Part shown: one piece after another, positions 10,813 through 21,580 of the stretch
Numbering within the stretch: position 1 is the stretch's first letter
How the letters are laid out: each line of letters begins with the position of its first letter
Source of the DNA: Thecaphora thlaspeos
Taxonomy: Eukaryota > Basidiomycota > Ustilaginomycetes > Urocystidales > Glomosporiaceae
Assembly (NCBI GenBank): GCA_900291925.1
Contig: UWYS01000017.1
Location: forward strand, 521,779 to 585,778
DNA length: 64,000 bases
Direction: 5' to 3'
The notes under the pieces: model-generated
The model's database searches: none
Seen by the model: only the letters and a program-made list of their open reading frames with translations
What the model was told of the DNA's origin: nothing
Translations under genes and position numbers: made by a program

Positions 10813-11450
10813 GGCGGTGGAGATGGCGGTGCGTGTGGGTGAGGGGGTGGGGGTGAGGGTGAGGATGAGGGTGAGGAAGAGGAAGAGGGCGCGCGCTCAG
10901 AGGCAAGAACAAGTAAAGTGCGCGAGAAGAACGAGTAAAGTGTAGCAAGCAGCACACACTCAACTCTGCCAAGCGCGCGCCCGTTGATTTCAAAGACGCG
11001 CGCAAATGACTCGGAGCACCAGCGCCGCCCCCGATGGCGCCACCCCTTTGTCCGCTCTCGCATCGCATCGGGCCAAGTTCCAGTGCACGCTCCCCGCTCC
11101 TCTACATCAAAGCGTGCCAAACGTCACCGAGCGCCGTGTGCCGTGTGCCGTGTGCCGTGTGCCGTGCGCGGTGCGCGCACGACGGCCGCCCTGCCGCCCA
11201 GCCTCGCACCTGCCGCTCGTTCGTTTCGCCCCATTGTCCCTTTTCCACCATCACCTCCCACCCGCCTACCTTGCGCCACCAGCAGGCCAGTCACCCTCCC
11301 GCCCCCCCGTACAACGCCCCGAGCACACCGCGCATATGACTTGCCATCGCCCTTCCTCCCTCCCCAGCCAAGCAGCAGCTACATAAGAGCTCGAGTCCTT
11401 CTTCCCACACACCCGCGCCCCTTCCCCTCTTCCACATCACCACCGCTGTA
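10813..11450. promoter_or_regulatory. Divergent promoter region, ILV3 / prenylcysteine oxidase
   Basis: A 638-base spacer between two divergent starts. It contains a run of about four GTGCCGT units near 11138-11165. Pyrimidine-rich DNA precedes the plus-strand ATG. No TATA box is evident. Confidence 0.45.
11138..11168. repeat. 7-bp tandem repeat (GTGCCGT)n
   Basis: Consecutive copies of GTGCCGT, degenerating to GCGCGGTGCGCG, in the ILV3/flavoprotein spacer. Confidence 0.8.
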
Positions 11451-13458
11451 ATGAAGATCCTCAACTGCCTACACCTCGCTCTCGCCATCCTCCCCCTCGC
11501 ATCTGCATTTCGCGAGCATGTCCAACGCCCCTTCCACCAGGGCGGCGACACCGCCCATGCCCTCGCTCACCTGTGCCCCGGCCTCGACCTCCCACGTGAT
11601 CCGCACGTACCTCGCACACGCAAGGTCGCCATCATCGGCGCAGGCCCATCCGGAAGCTCCGCCTCCTACTTTCTCAAGACCGCGCAGGACAGGCTAAACT
11701 CGCTCGCTACAGCCAACACCTCCTCCGCCCCCGCAGACACGATCAAGGTCACCATCTTCGAGCGCGACGAACGCATCGGCGGACGCACTGCCGTCGCCTA
11801 TCCCTACGACGACCACCGCTACGAACCCGTAGAGCTCGGTGCGAGCCTCTACGCAGACGTAAACTACAACATGCGCCGCGCCGTCAACCACTTTGGCCTC
11901 GAAACGGGAGCGCAGAACGGCATCGGTGGCGAGACGGGTGTATGGGACGGCCAGCAGTTTCTCTTCCGCGGCGACACCGAGAGCTGGTGGACCAACGCAA
12001 AGCTCTTCCTACGCTACGGTAGCAGCCCGCTCGCCGCCGAAAAGCTCCTCAAGCAGGCACTCGCCTCATTCCTCCGCCTTTACAGTCCGCGCTACCTCCA
12101 CCGCCCCAGCAGCCGCGACGCCAACAGCACCGCCTCGGGCTTCCCTTGGACCACCATCTCGGCACTCGCACACGCCCTCAACGCGTCGGAGGCAGCCGCC
12201 ACCACGGCGCGCGACTTTTACACGGCCAACGGTGTCTCGGCCCTCTTTACCGAAGAGATGATCGAGGCTCTGACCCGCGTCAACTACGCACAGGACACGC
12301 CGAGCATCCACGCCTTCGGCGGCCTCATCAGCCTCGCCCTCTCGGGCGCGACGGGCGTCCGCCAGGGCAACTACCGTGTGTTTGAGCAGTTCATCAAGCG
12401 CAGCGGCGCCAGCCTCCGGATGGACTCGCCCGAGGGGACCGTGACAGGGCTCGTCAAGTTTGACAGCCTGGCGGATGCCGTCAAGGGCGGCAAGATTACG
12501 TGCCGCGAGGCGCTCAAGTACGACTGGACCGACGGCGCGGCCGACGAGGCACGGTGGTGGGTGGGCACGCTCGACGGCGAGGGTGAGCTGTTTGACGCCG
12601 TGATCGTTGCGGCGCCCTGGCACGACGCCGGCATCACGCTGCTCAACACCGACAAGCGCATCGCGCGGCCGCCCTACGTGCACCTCTACGTCACGCTGCT
12701 CGCCACCACGGCAAAGACGGCCAACCCCGAATACTTTGGACTCGGCAAGAACGACGACGTCCCCTATACCATCCTGACCAGTGACGAGAGCGTGCGCAGA
12801 GCTGCGGCGGCGGCCGCCGCCGCCGCCGAGGGAGAGGCAGTGAGCAAGAAGGATCAAATCAAGATGCCCAATGTCGAGGTGAGTACGGCGTGTCGTCCGG
12901 GCTCGGGCTCGGGCCAAGGCTCTCGCGGTCGTCGGCCTCGTGCTGACGGAAACGCCTCCGTTCTTCTCTTTGTCCCTCTGCTTGACCGCTACGCTGGCGA
13001 GACAGTTTTTATCGCTCAATTACCTGCGCCCGCTGCGCACCCTCTCCGGCGCAACACCCTCTTCGCGGGCGGGCGAGCACATTGTCAAGATTTTTTCGCT
13101 GGCGCCACTGAGCAATTCGACGCTGGAGCGTCTCTTTCCAGCGACTAGCGTAGGGTGGATCGAGCGCAAGACTTGGTACGCGTACCCGGAGCTGAAGCCG
13201 ACGACGCGCTTCCCACGTATCGAGGTGGACGAGAAGCTGTACTTTCCGAATGCGTTCGAGAGCCTGGCGAGCACGATGGAGACGAGTATAGTCAGTAGTC
13301 GCAATACGGTGGGACTGTTGTTGCGCAGGTGGTATGGAGATGCATTCGTCAACGGAGGAGAAGGATGCCCGTGGCAAGAGGCAGGGGACGAGGGGATGGA
13401 CGAGGAAGAGGTGTTGGACAACGACGAGTGGGCCGGGTGGGGATGTAGGAGTGGCTGA
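11451..13458 (+). CDS. Prenylcysteine oxidase-like FAD enzyme
   Basis: Exons 11451..12878 and 13006..13458 give 626 aa; the intron is GTGAGT...ACAG, phase 0. A signal peptide (MKILNCLHLALAILPLASA) points to the secretory or vacuolar-lysosomal route, as for mammalian PCYOX1. The Rossmann FAD motif VAIIGAGPSGSSASYFL lies near residue 60, followed by FERDERIGGRTAV and an acidic/aromatic VELGASLYADVNYNM stretch. The family oxidatively cleaves prenylcysteines from degraded prenylated proteins to free cysteine and an aldehyde. The C-terminal half has the family-typical WYAYPEL segment. Alanine-rich and acidic insertions (around residue 455 and in the tail) lengthen it relative to the human enzyme (about 505 aa). 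Substrate is inferred from family only. Confidence 0.88.
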
Positions 13459-13941
13459 GGGTGGAGGGCTTGTTGTGGATACAGTACTGTAGCAAAGGTT
13501 CAAGATTGTCGTGGTAAAGTCTTTTGCGCTATCGCTGGCCTGGGTGCGTGGTGGTGAGGCTGCTGTGATGGTGGCCGTCGCCGTCTGACTGACTGTGGGA
13601 TGGCGGCGCGCACGTTTTCACGCCACATCGAAAGGCGACGGCGATGCACGCCATGCAGGGCGGCGCGGGGCAGAGGCGGGGCAGGGGCCACCCGCTTCTT
13701 GCTTGCTTTTGCTTGGCTTTGGCCTTGGACCGTACATACGGCTCTCGCTCCCCTCGCTCCCTCTCCCTCGCTCCCTCGTCCTTTTCAGCACCACCACCTT
13801 CATATCTGTCAACAGTCACCATCACCACCACCCCCACCTCCCCTCCTCGTCGACTTCCTCGATCGAGAGAGAGGGTTGCCCGCCCCTTCCCCCCTCCTCC
13901 TCTTCACAACGCCCCTCACCCGCCCTCACCAACCGCTCGCC

Positions 13942-16610
13942 ATGCCACCTCCCACGCCCTCAGCAATGGCCAGCATGACGGCGGCCGCGCCCAGCAGGAT
14001 CGTCGGCGGTCGATGCTTCCCCCTCTCGGCCAACCGTCGTGCACAGCTCACCGCCCTCCTCCTCCCCGCCGTAAAGGCCTTCGTTCTGGGCTATATCATG
14101 GACATCCTCCCCGCAATCATAAAGGCCCTCCTCCGCTTCACAACAAGCGAGCTCAAACGCATACGCACAGAGCGCAAGCGACTCAAAGAGCAACGCGCAG
14201 TCGATCGCGAAGCGGCGTCGCACAGCCCACCTCGGCCTCGCTCCAACACCATCACCACCACCACCAACAACAACGTCCTCGCCACCCTCAAGCTCATCGC
14301 TCCCTCTCTGGCCCGCCTCCCCCTCCTGCTCAAGGCCATCGTAAAGGCGCTCGTAGTCGCACTCGGCCCACATGGTATGGGTCTCAGCTGCTTCTGGGCC
14401 ATGGCCGGCTGGAAGCTCTCGGAAGCCCTCGTCTGCTGGCCCATCGCAAAATACTACGCCCTCAAGCTTTCCACCGCCACGCTCGAGCCGCGCACGCAAG
14501 AGTTCCTCACCCGCGCGCGCATCATGGCCACATTCGTCTCGGCCTCGGTCTCCTCGGCCTTGGCGCTCATGGTCCTACAGCACCAGTCCCAGCTGGTCGA
14601 GGCAAGAGCCGCAGCCGAGCGCGCAAGCAAGCTCGGCGGGGCCAAGATGCTGCCCCCCAAGCCCACTGGCTCGGAGCCCTTGCAGATCGATACGACGTCT
14701 TCCTGGATCCCCAAGCCGCTGCACTCGCCCCGCTTCGGCTTTGCTGTGCTGCCCACGACAACGTCAAGGGTGCCCATGTCGGTCCCCAAGTTTGCATCCC
14801 TCGCGCCCGCCGGCCACTTTTTGTCGCGGCTGACCAGCCTCACGGTCCCCGGCAGCCCGGGCCGCAGCCCTTCCTTTGGCAGCGGCGGCGGTGCAGCGGC
14901 CGAGGCGTCGTTGCCCCTCAGTCCCGATGCCAGGCAGCTCGCCTCGCCCACCGAGACGCGCGCCATGTCGCACAGCGCCGAAGCCAGCATTGACGACGGC
15001 GACAGCAAGCAGCTGCAGCTGCCCACAATCCAGGTCGATGCAACGGCCGCAGCGGACGGATTACTCTCGAAACCGAGCAGCAGCGCGCTCGGAAAGCCCA
15101 GCCCGACCATCGACTTGACCCTCTTCGCTCTGGTGCGCGGCCTCGACACGTTGGTTCGCGCCGCGCCGCTCCTCGTCGCGTCATCCGGTACGGCCGCCGC
15201 GTTGGCCAGCAAGACGGCATCCCGTCCGCGTTCTTCGCGCCTATCGCGCGTCGGCTCCGCCCTCTCGGAGCAAGCGGAAGGGCTCATCTTTGTCGTCTGC
15301 TGTGCGCAGATCATGTGGACCTGGTTCTACCACCAAGAGCGTCTCCCACCAACGTACGTCAAGTGGATCACCAACCTCGCCACGATGGACGAGCGCCTTC
15401 TCCTCGCTCTTCGAGGGATGCGATACGGTGCGCCTATCAACTGGTCGTACAAACGCGACTCTAACCTCACGCCGGCGAGCATCGAAATGATCAGTTCACT
15501 CTCCGAAGAGCTCGGCTATCCTTACGAATGGGGCGACCCGACACGTATCCCGAACACGGTGGCGGAAGCACGTCAGCTGCTCCTCGAAGCGCGCCGAGTG
15601 AATGCCGAGAAACGTTCTCGCGGCGAAATCGTCCAGGCCGACCCGCTACGAGGCGGCGGAGGCGAGCCGGGATTCGTGTTCGCCGGAGCGTCCGGACCAC
15701 GCGGACGCGGAGAGATGGGAGGTCTACCGTGTGAGATCATCCACTGCGGCGTCGGTAGAGCCAGCTGTGCGCGCAACGCCGCGTTGAGATGGCTGAAGGG
15801 ATGGAAGATGAGCATGGCCATCTACTTCCCCGTCCACCTGCTGCCGAGGTTATTGTTCAACCCGCGAGGATTCATGAAGGATCCTACGACCAACCTCGCA
15901 AAGGTGCTGCTGGGTGCAGCTCGGAGTGCCGCCTTCCTAGCGACTTACATCGTTGGCAACTGGTACGTCGCTTGTGACTTCCTTGTGGTGGGGGGGGTTT
16001 TTTGTTTTTTTGTTTTTTTTGTTTTTCGCGTCTCTTTCTGCCACCACTAACACACACACACAACACACCTTTTCTTCGCCACGATGGCGTAAAACAAACA
16101 GGTATCCCATCTGCCTTGCACGCACGCACCTCCCACGTCTCTTTCCCTCTGTGGCGCACTCCTTCTGGGATGCCGGCCTGGGCCCCATGTTGGGCAGTAT
16201 AGCATGTGGATTTTCCATCTTTATTGAAGAAAAGCGAAAAAGAGCCGAAATGGCTCTATACGTTGCTCCAAGAGCCCTCTTTGCCGTAGTGGAAGGTGTA
16301 AAAGGTGGATGGTTAAGTCAGGGTGTACCTTCTGCTCTTTACACTGAACGGTGAGTTTCCTGAGACCTTTCGTTTCGAAGAAAGAGAGGTGTAGAGATAT
16401 TTTTTTTTCTAATACGAAATCGTGGATTTTTTTTTTCTTTTGCATTGACGAATACAATTTAGTGTCATCTTTGGTATGGCGGTAGGAACGGTCGTTTCGT
16501 CTGCAAGGTATAAACCTGATTTACTAAGAGGTATAACAGGAGTGATAAGATGGGTCGTTAGACCACCCGGTGCGGAAAGGGGTAGGAATAGGTACGCTAG
16601 GAGTCAATAA
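13942..16610 (+). CDS. TMEM135-like multi-pass membrane protein
   Basis: Exons 13942..15962, 16102..16350 and 16463..16610 give 805 aa. Splice donors are GTACGT and GTGAGT, with in-phase acceptors CAG and TAG. The start at 13942 (MPPPTPSAMASM) is chosen because the conserved part begins just after it, although the frame is open back to 13600. Conserved blocks are the N-terminal hydrophobic segment AVKAFVLGYIMDILP, GMGLSCFWAMAGWK, the cysteine motif PCEIIHCGVGRASCARNAA, and the C-terminal GPMLGSIACGFSIFIE. These resemble the TMEM135/PMP52-type family linked to peroxisomes, mitochondria and lipid handling in animals. A Ser/Pro-rich low-complexity region of about 200 residues separates the two conserved halves. 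Function in fungi is not established here. Intron 1 contains G- and T-runs. Confidence 0.75.
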
Positions 16611-16714
16611 ATGCACGACATCGTTCATTATTCAATTGAAATTACGATGGATGGTTCGGATGGAGAGACGCATCTATAACAGAACTTCCAAACCACAGAG
16701 AGAGAGAGATAGAA

Positions 16715-18603
16715 TTACATCTTCTCGCCATCGAGCCATCTGTTGAACATCGCAAGTGCCCGGTCCGGCTGGTCGAGAGGTACCATATGTCCTGCTTTGT
16801 TCACAATGACGAGGGAGAGATCGTCTGTCGCCTGGGCATCTCCTGCGTCTTTACCGTCTACCTTCCACCTCTGTCGTACGGTTCAAAAGAAACGGTCGGG
16901 TTCACGGGTCAGTATCCTTCTGACTCGCAAGATAATCCAGAGTCGGCCCACGGGGTAGATGCGTGTTGGACACTCACGTAGTTCTTGGCCTTTCTCCATG
17001 CCTCTGCGCCGCTCCACTGCAGCGTCTCTACCCACTTCCTATTACCGACCCAGTTGCAGATAAAGTCAAGATCGCCGACGTAGATCAATGCCTTGATACC
17101 CCTCTCTAGCAGCAGCGCAACGTTGACGCCGTTATCCTGCACTCGATCGTTGCTAGCGTCGAAACCTTCGCCCACCTCGTTGCTGCACGTTTGGAACTTG
17201 CCAATCTCGTCGACGGGCGCAGCGCCCAGCAGTGTGCGTACGTCGTCGCGGTCGAGGTAGTTGCGGATGTCCTCCATCACGCCGTAGCATAGGTTGGGCG
17301 AGATGCCCGCCTTGCAGTTGTCACTGAGGTCGTACGGGTTGAGGCCCGTCTCCATAAACGGTCCCTCGAGCTCGTTCGAACACGTGTCGAGCGCGGCGCG
17401 ACACAGGTCGGCAGAGTAGGTCGCGACGCACCGCTCGTGCAGCCACGTCTCACAGCGAGGGACCCAGGTGGCCATGCGCTTGCACTGCTCGATCGACAGG
17501 ATCGGATCCACCGCGCCGTGGCGCGTGCACGTCATGTCGTAGTAGCCAACCATTTGCTTGGAGATGTCGGTGAGGCCGTTGCCGACAATGATCGACTTGA
17601 GGTTGATGAGCTTGTCTGCGTCCGGCTTCTTGTCGGCGCGGCGCGCAGCCAGGCGGATCTCGGCGTTGCGGTCCTCTACCTCGCTCGCAAACACGGGGAC
17701 GTATCGCCCGCCGTACGACTCGCCGGAAATGTGGAAGTCGTTGCCGCGGAAGCGGTCAAAGGCCGAGAAGAAGATGCGGAGGAAGCGGTAGATGTCCTTT
17801 GCGGCGTCTTCGGTGTTGAAGGTGTGGACGCCGTAGCGCGAGTACGAGAAGCCGACACCGACGGGCTGGTCGATGTAGATGACGTTGGCGCGCGAGTTCC
17901 ACGACTGGGGGAACCACTGCGTGCCGTTGATGGGCGGGCCGTCCGAGACGATGCCGCCGCGCTCGGGGATGCGGCAGGGCCCGTGCTCCTGGAAGAGGCC
18001 GAGCGACGAGCTGCAGCCTGGACCGCCGTTTGTCCAGAGGACGACGGGGTCGTTGTTCGGGTCGGAGCGCGACTCGAAAAAGTAAAAGAAAAGCGACTTT
18101 CCGTCGATGGTGTCGATGTAGCCGCTCCAGCTGGTGACGGTGGGGTCGCAGAAGGCCTCGGGATCGCTCTTGTGCGAGCTGGCAGCGGCTGCGTTGGGTG
18201 CGCCAATCTGCTTGATGCGGAGCGAGAGCTGTGGGAAGTCGCGGTGTTGGAGAATGACCTGCTCTCCCCGCTTGCGTGCGATCAGGGCCTCGACGCTGGA
18301 CGAGCCAAAGCTGTTGGCGTCCACTGGGTCGAGGGGCAGATGAATACGAACGGGCGTTCCAGGCCCGATGGGGCTGGATGATGCAGGCTGGGTGTCGATA
18401 TAGCTTGGCAAGAAATCGATCGGGTTGACTGTGAGCGGCACCTGCTGCTGCTTCTGGTTGCGGGTGTTGGGCGAGGGAGCGTTGTCTAGGTGGCGGTTGA
18501 ATGCTTGGGTGAGGTGGTCATTCTTGGCTGAGGCGGGCGAGGAAGAGACGGTTGCGGCGAGTGCGGCCACTGCGGCGAGGGCGGAGAAGGCGAAGCTCCT
18601 CAT
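16715..18603 (-). CDS. Serine carboxypeptidase, carboxypeptidase Y-like (S10)
   Basis: Exons 18603..16978 and 16870..16715 give 593 aa; the intron is GTGAGT...ACAG, phase 0. The start is at 18603, where MRSFAFSALAAVAALAATVSS forms a signal peptide; the frame is open further upstream but those residues are Pro-rich and not secretory. The catalytic triad is visible: Ser in GESYGGRYVP, Asp in YVGDLDFICNWVGN, and His in AGHMVPLDQP, which lies in the second exon. The substrate-binding WTNGGPGCSS motif is present. The roughly 100-residue segment before the mature core resembles a vacuolar propeptide. It should remove C-terminal amino acids from peptides in the vacuole or outside the cell. The gene is divergent from the TDG gene. 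Confidence 0.94.
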
Positions 18604-18892
18604 GTTGGCGCCAAATATTGGTGGTGGTGGTGAAGGTGGTGAAGGTGGTGGTTGGACGAGGAGAGCGGGAGGGGGGGGGGGGCAGTGCGAGGACCGAGCG
18701 GGCCAGCAAACGCGCCCCGCACCCGGAACATAGCCAACCGACGCACGGTCCAGCACACGGCGCGCGGCCTCTTAAACGGCCTCAACAACGGCCTCTTTGT
18801 CGTGCGGGTCGAGGCTGCCACTCCTTTCTTCTTGACCACCATCCCCTGCCACCGCCACCGCCCTTGCCTCTACCCACCACCCACCACCCACC
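18604..18892. promoter_or_regulatory. Bidirectional promoter, carboxypeptidase / TDG
   Basis: A 289-base spacer between divergent ATGs. It contains GGTGGTGAA-type purine repeats near the carboxypeptidase start and CCACC triplet repeats just before the TDG start. Confidence 0.5.
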
Positions 18893-20141
18893 ATGGAACA
18901 CCGCTCCGAACACCTCCAACCAAAGCTCCCCAGCCACTTCGCAGCCTCCTACGCTTACACCTCTCCCTCGTCATTTCAGCATGCCACGCCCGCAGCCACC
19001 CCGCTCCGGCGGACCGCAAGACCGCCCGTCCCGCCCCGCTCCCCCTCCGCCTCGCCATCTTCGTCCCCCACAAAGAAGCGCAAACGCATTCATAGACCTA
19101 TCGACGATCCTGACTCGTCACATGGCAGCCGCTATGCCTCTTACAGCGGCGTACCAGATTACATCACCCACCACAACGACGGTATGTCCTCATTCCATCT
19201 CCCAACTCTGCCCTTGGCCACTTCTGACCTCTAATTTCTTTGACCCCCTCGCAGTATTGCTCTGCGGCATCAACCCCGGCCTAACATCATCCACCCTCCA
19301 GCACCACTTTGCCTCACCCACAAACCACTTCTACCCCGCCCTCTACCTGTCCGGCCTCACGGCCCGTCGTCTTTCGCCGTCAGAGGATCACCTCTTCCCC
19401 TCCCTCCAACCCTTCTCGCTTGGACTGACAAATCTCGGCCAAAGACCTACCGCCGAAGCCTCCGAGCTGACAAAAAAGGAGCTAGTCGATGGCGTACCGC
19501 TCTTACTTCGCAAGGTCGAAAACTCGAGACCGAGGACGGTCGCCTTCGTCGGAAAGGGTATTGCAGAGGCGGTCACTAAGGCGGTCAAGGGAAGCAGCGT
19601 GAAAAGGGTGACGAGGCGGATTCTAAAGGGATTGTTGCTCTCCTTCCAGACCGAATATGGTCACGCGAACGAAGAGATCAAGGCGACTCGAGAGGCCACG
19701 GGAAAGAGGATACAAGTCACAAAAGACGACAAAAAGGACGACAAGGGATACGGCATCCTTCCTTTTATCTTCCGACATTCTCGTGTCCTCACTCCCCTCG
19801 CCTCGGTCAAGGAAGAAGGTTGCGTCAAGACCGAGCCGTGCTCGACTGGGTTTGCAACGACAGAGGAGTATACGCACTTTTTCGTCTCGCCCTCGACTTC
19901 GGCACGCGTGACGACGCATTTTTTGCAGGACAAGGCCGATATTCTTTCGCATCTCGTCACGTTTGTTACCTTCCTACAACGCGGCGCGGCATCAAGTACA
20001 GACTCCCATGTTGATCTAAAGACAGAAAGCCAAGATACTACGCGTCTCGCCGAAGGGGAAGAAGGGAACACGGTCGAGGTAGAGTTTGATGTACTGGATA
20101 TCGACACGATCGAGATGCTGGAGCTCGCCAGGCAACACTAG
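18893..20141 (+). CDS. G/T(U) mismatch-specific DNA glycosylase (TDG/Mug family)
   Basis: Exons 18893..19181 and 19255..20141 give 391 aa; the donor GTATGT and acceptor GCAG meet in phase inside Val. The catalytic-loop motif LLCGINPGLTSS (about residue 98) carries the Asn of thymine-DNA glycosylases. It is followed by HHFASPTNHFYPALYLSGLT and SPSEDHLFPSL, the Mug-fold motifs. The enzyme excises thymine or uracil opposite guanine, starting base-excision repair at deaminated CpG. The N-terminal 90 residues are basic and Pro/Ser-rich (KKRKRIHRP, a likely nuclear signal). The C-terminal region has acidic insertions not present in bacterial Mug. The ATG at 18893 sits in a CCACCATGG context. Confidence 0.93.
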
Positions 20142-20435
20142 GGCTGGACTTTGGATCGCACAACTGAGCGCTGCACCTCGACTTTCGCCACCTGAGGTCT
20201 CGCGCAAGTCAATATCCCCGCATTGTAACGGCAATCCAGGATGTATTCGACCGAATACTGCATTCGGCGATGCACACGGCTTTCTTTAGGAAGACTGACA
20301 CATTGGAGAATTCGAGGATCGGAGTAGATGACAGAGTCTCTCACTAAAGCAAAGTGGACGTCAAAGGTAATTGCTTCAACTACGGGCAGACGATGCTACC
20401 AGCCGTCTGCTGGCTGCAGGAGCCCGTCTGGCCCT
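20142..20435. other. Spacer between TDG and paralog 3
   Basis: About 290 bases between convergent ends. No feature seen. Confidence 0.3.
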
Positions 20436-21147
20436 TCAAAGAGCACTGAGAAGCCTAGGCTCTGTACCGGAAAGGGGACGCCAGGTGGCACGCCATTTGG
20501 CGGTACATTTCTTGTAGAAGTAGAAGTACTGGACATCTTTGATAATCCTGGAGTCATCGACAATCAGAAGAACCAACGTCAGCATTGCAAGCAGGAGGCC
20601 AAACCCAGCGTAGATTGTGGGAAAAGACCTCGTGACTGATGCCTACTGTATATAGTCAGGGGGGTCTGTTCGCGGTCTTTCATACCGCCCGATAAGACCT
20701 CGGTATTGCCTACGAAACAATTTTGGATTGGTCCAGCCGCAAAGAGTGTTTGTCCCAAGGTTCGTCATTCAGCGGTGCGCACTGAGGGAGACTCGATTTT
20801 GTTGTGGTGGCCACTCAAGATTGCGACCGAGGGGTCTACTCACCATTGTAGCATATGGCGCAATGAAGCTTGGGTGAACACTCCATTTTGGTGCGGTCAT
20901 GGACCATCAATTCTCTAACATCGTTCTGCAAAACTTCTGCCTTTTACGATACGATATTGTTTCCGGAGGTTGGACGTAAACGAATCAGCGTCAGTGCGGC
21001 GTTCAAATCTGCTTCTTGGGCCAATCTTGAAGGCTGTGGGCTCACTATCGACCATTGATTAGGATCTTCAGGAATGTAGGCCCGGGTTTCCAGTATCGTT
21101 GTATCGCTAACAATCGACGTCGCCGTGTGGGTTGTCCGTGGGGCGAC
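20436..21147 (-). pseudogene. Inverted relative of the secreted protein gene (paralog 3)
   Basis: Reading the minus strand, several blocks parallel paralog 1 in order. An open segment (about 21147..21046) reads ATSIVSDTTILE...YIPEDPNQW against ATPIVTDLDR...YFPPDPYP, then has a GTGAGC donor. The following DNA contains TTTGAACGCCGCACTGAC, identical in both. The next block 20925..20844 reads ...KLHCAICYNG with donor GTGAGT, against KFYCVICYDG. A GTAGGCATCA donor and an exon starting at 20547 reading IIKDVQYFYFYKKC follow. No ATG or signal peptide is found: an in-frame TGA lies at 21148-21150. The third exon and its acceptor are unclear, and the last frame ends early at 20436. It is probably decayed, but a divergent functional gene with a missed first exon is possible. 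Confidence 0.6.
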
Positions 21148-21150
21148 TCA

Positions 21151-21580
21151 ACGATATGTCGTCCTCTTGCTACGCCGCCGCTCTCTCTCTTTCTCGGCCG
21201 CTGTTATCCATTCCCCATCTCTTAATGTATCGCGCCTCGTGCTACTTCCCTAGTCCATCGTCTTACTTCTGCTTCCATATCTACTGTATGCTTACACTCC
21301 TCTTCGTTCTAGACTGAGTGTTTTGTAGGCGGGCAAATCCCTTGTCGAGTCAGATGTTCCGATGAATAAAGACCTCACACACTCCTCTTATCCTTTGCGT
21401 CGCCTGGTTGACGACGAATGTGGGTTATCAAAACCCGAGATGTGGGCGCTCGCTCGCCTTTGTTCCGCCGAACGATGACGATCTCATTCAGCTTCAACGA
21501 TGAGATAGTTTTGGCGCTGCCTAACACATCTTTGAACGACGATCGAGCTAGACCGCCCATCTCCCACCCTACAGTTACGA
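21151..21580. other. Spacer between paralog 3 and the Tcd gene
   Basis: About 430 bases. It presumably held the upstream part of paralog 3 and holds the 3' end of the Tcd gene. No supportable coding frame. Confidence 0.3.

Noticed and set aside
12066..13019. 317-aa minus-strand frame
   Set aside because: Antisense shadow of the prenylcysteine oxidase exon.
13644..14993. 449-aa frame overlapping the TMEM135-like gene
   Set aside because: Shifted frame of a real gene, rich in His/Arg/Pro, with no recognised domain.
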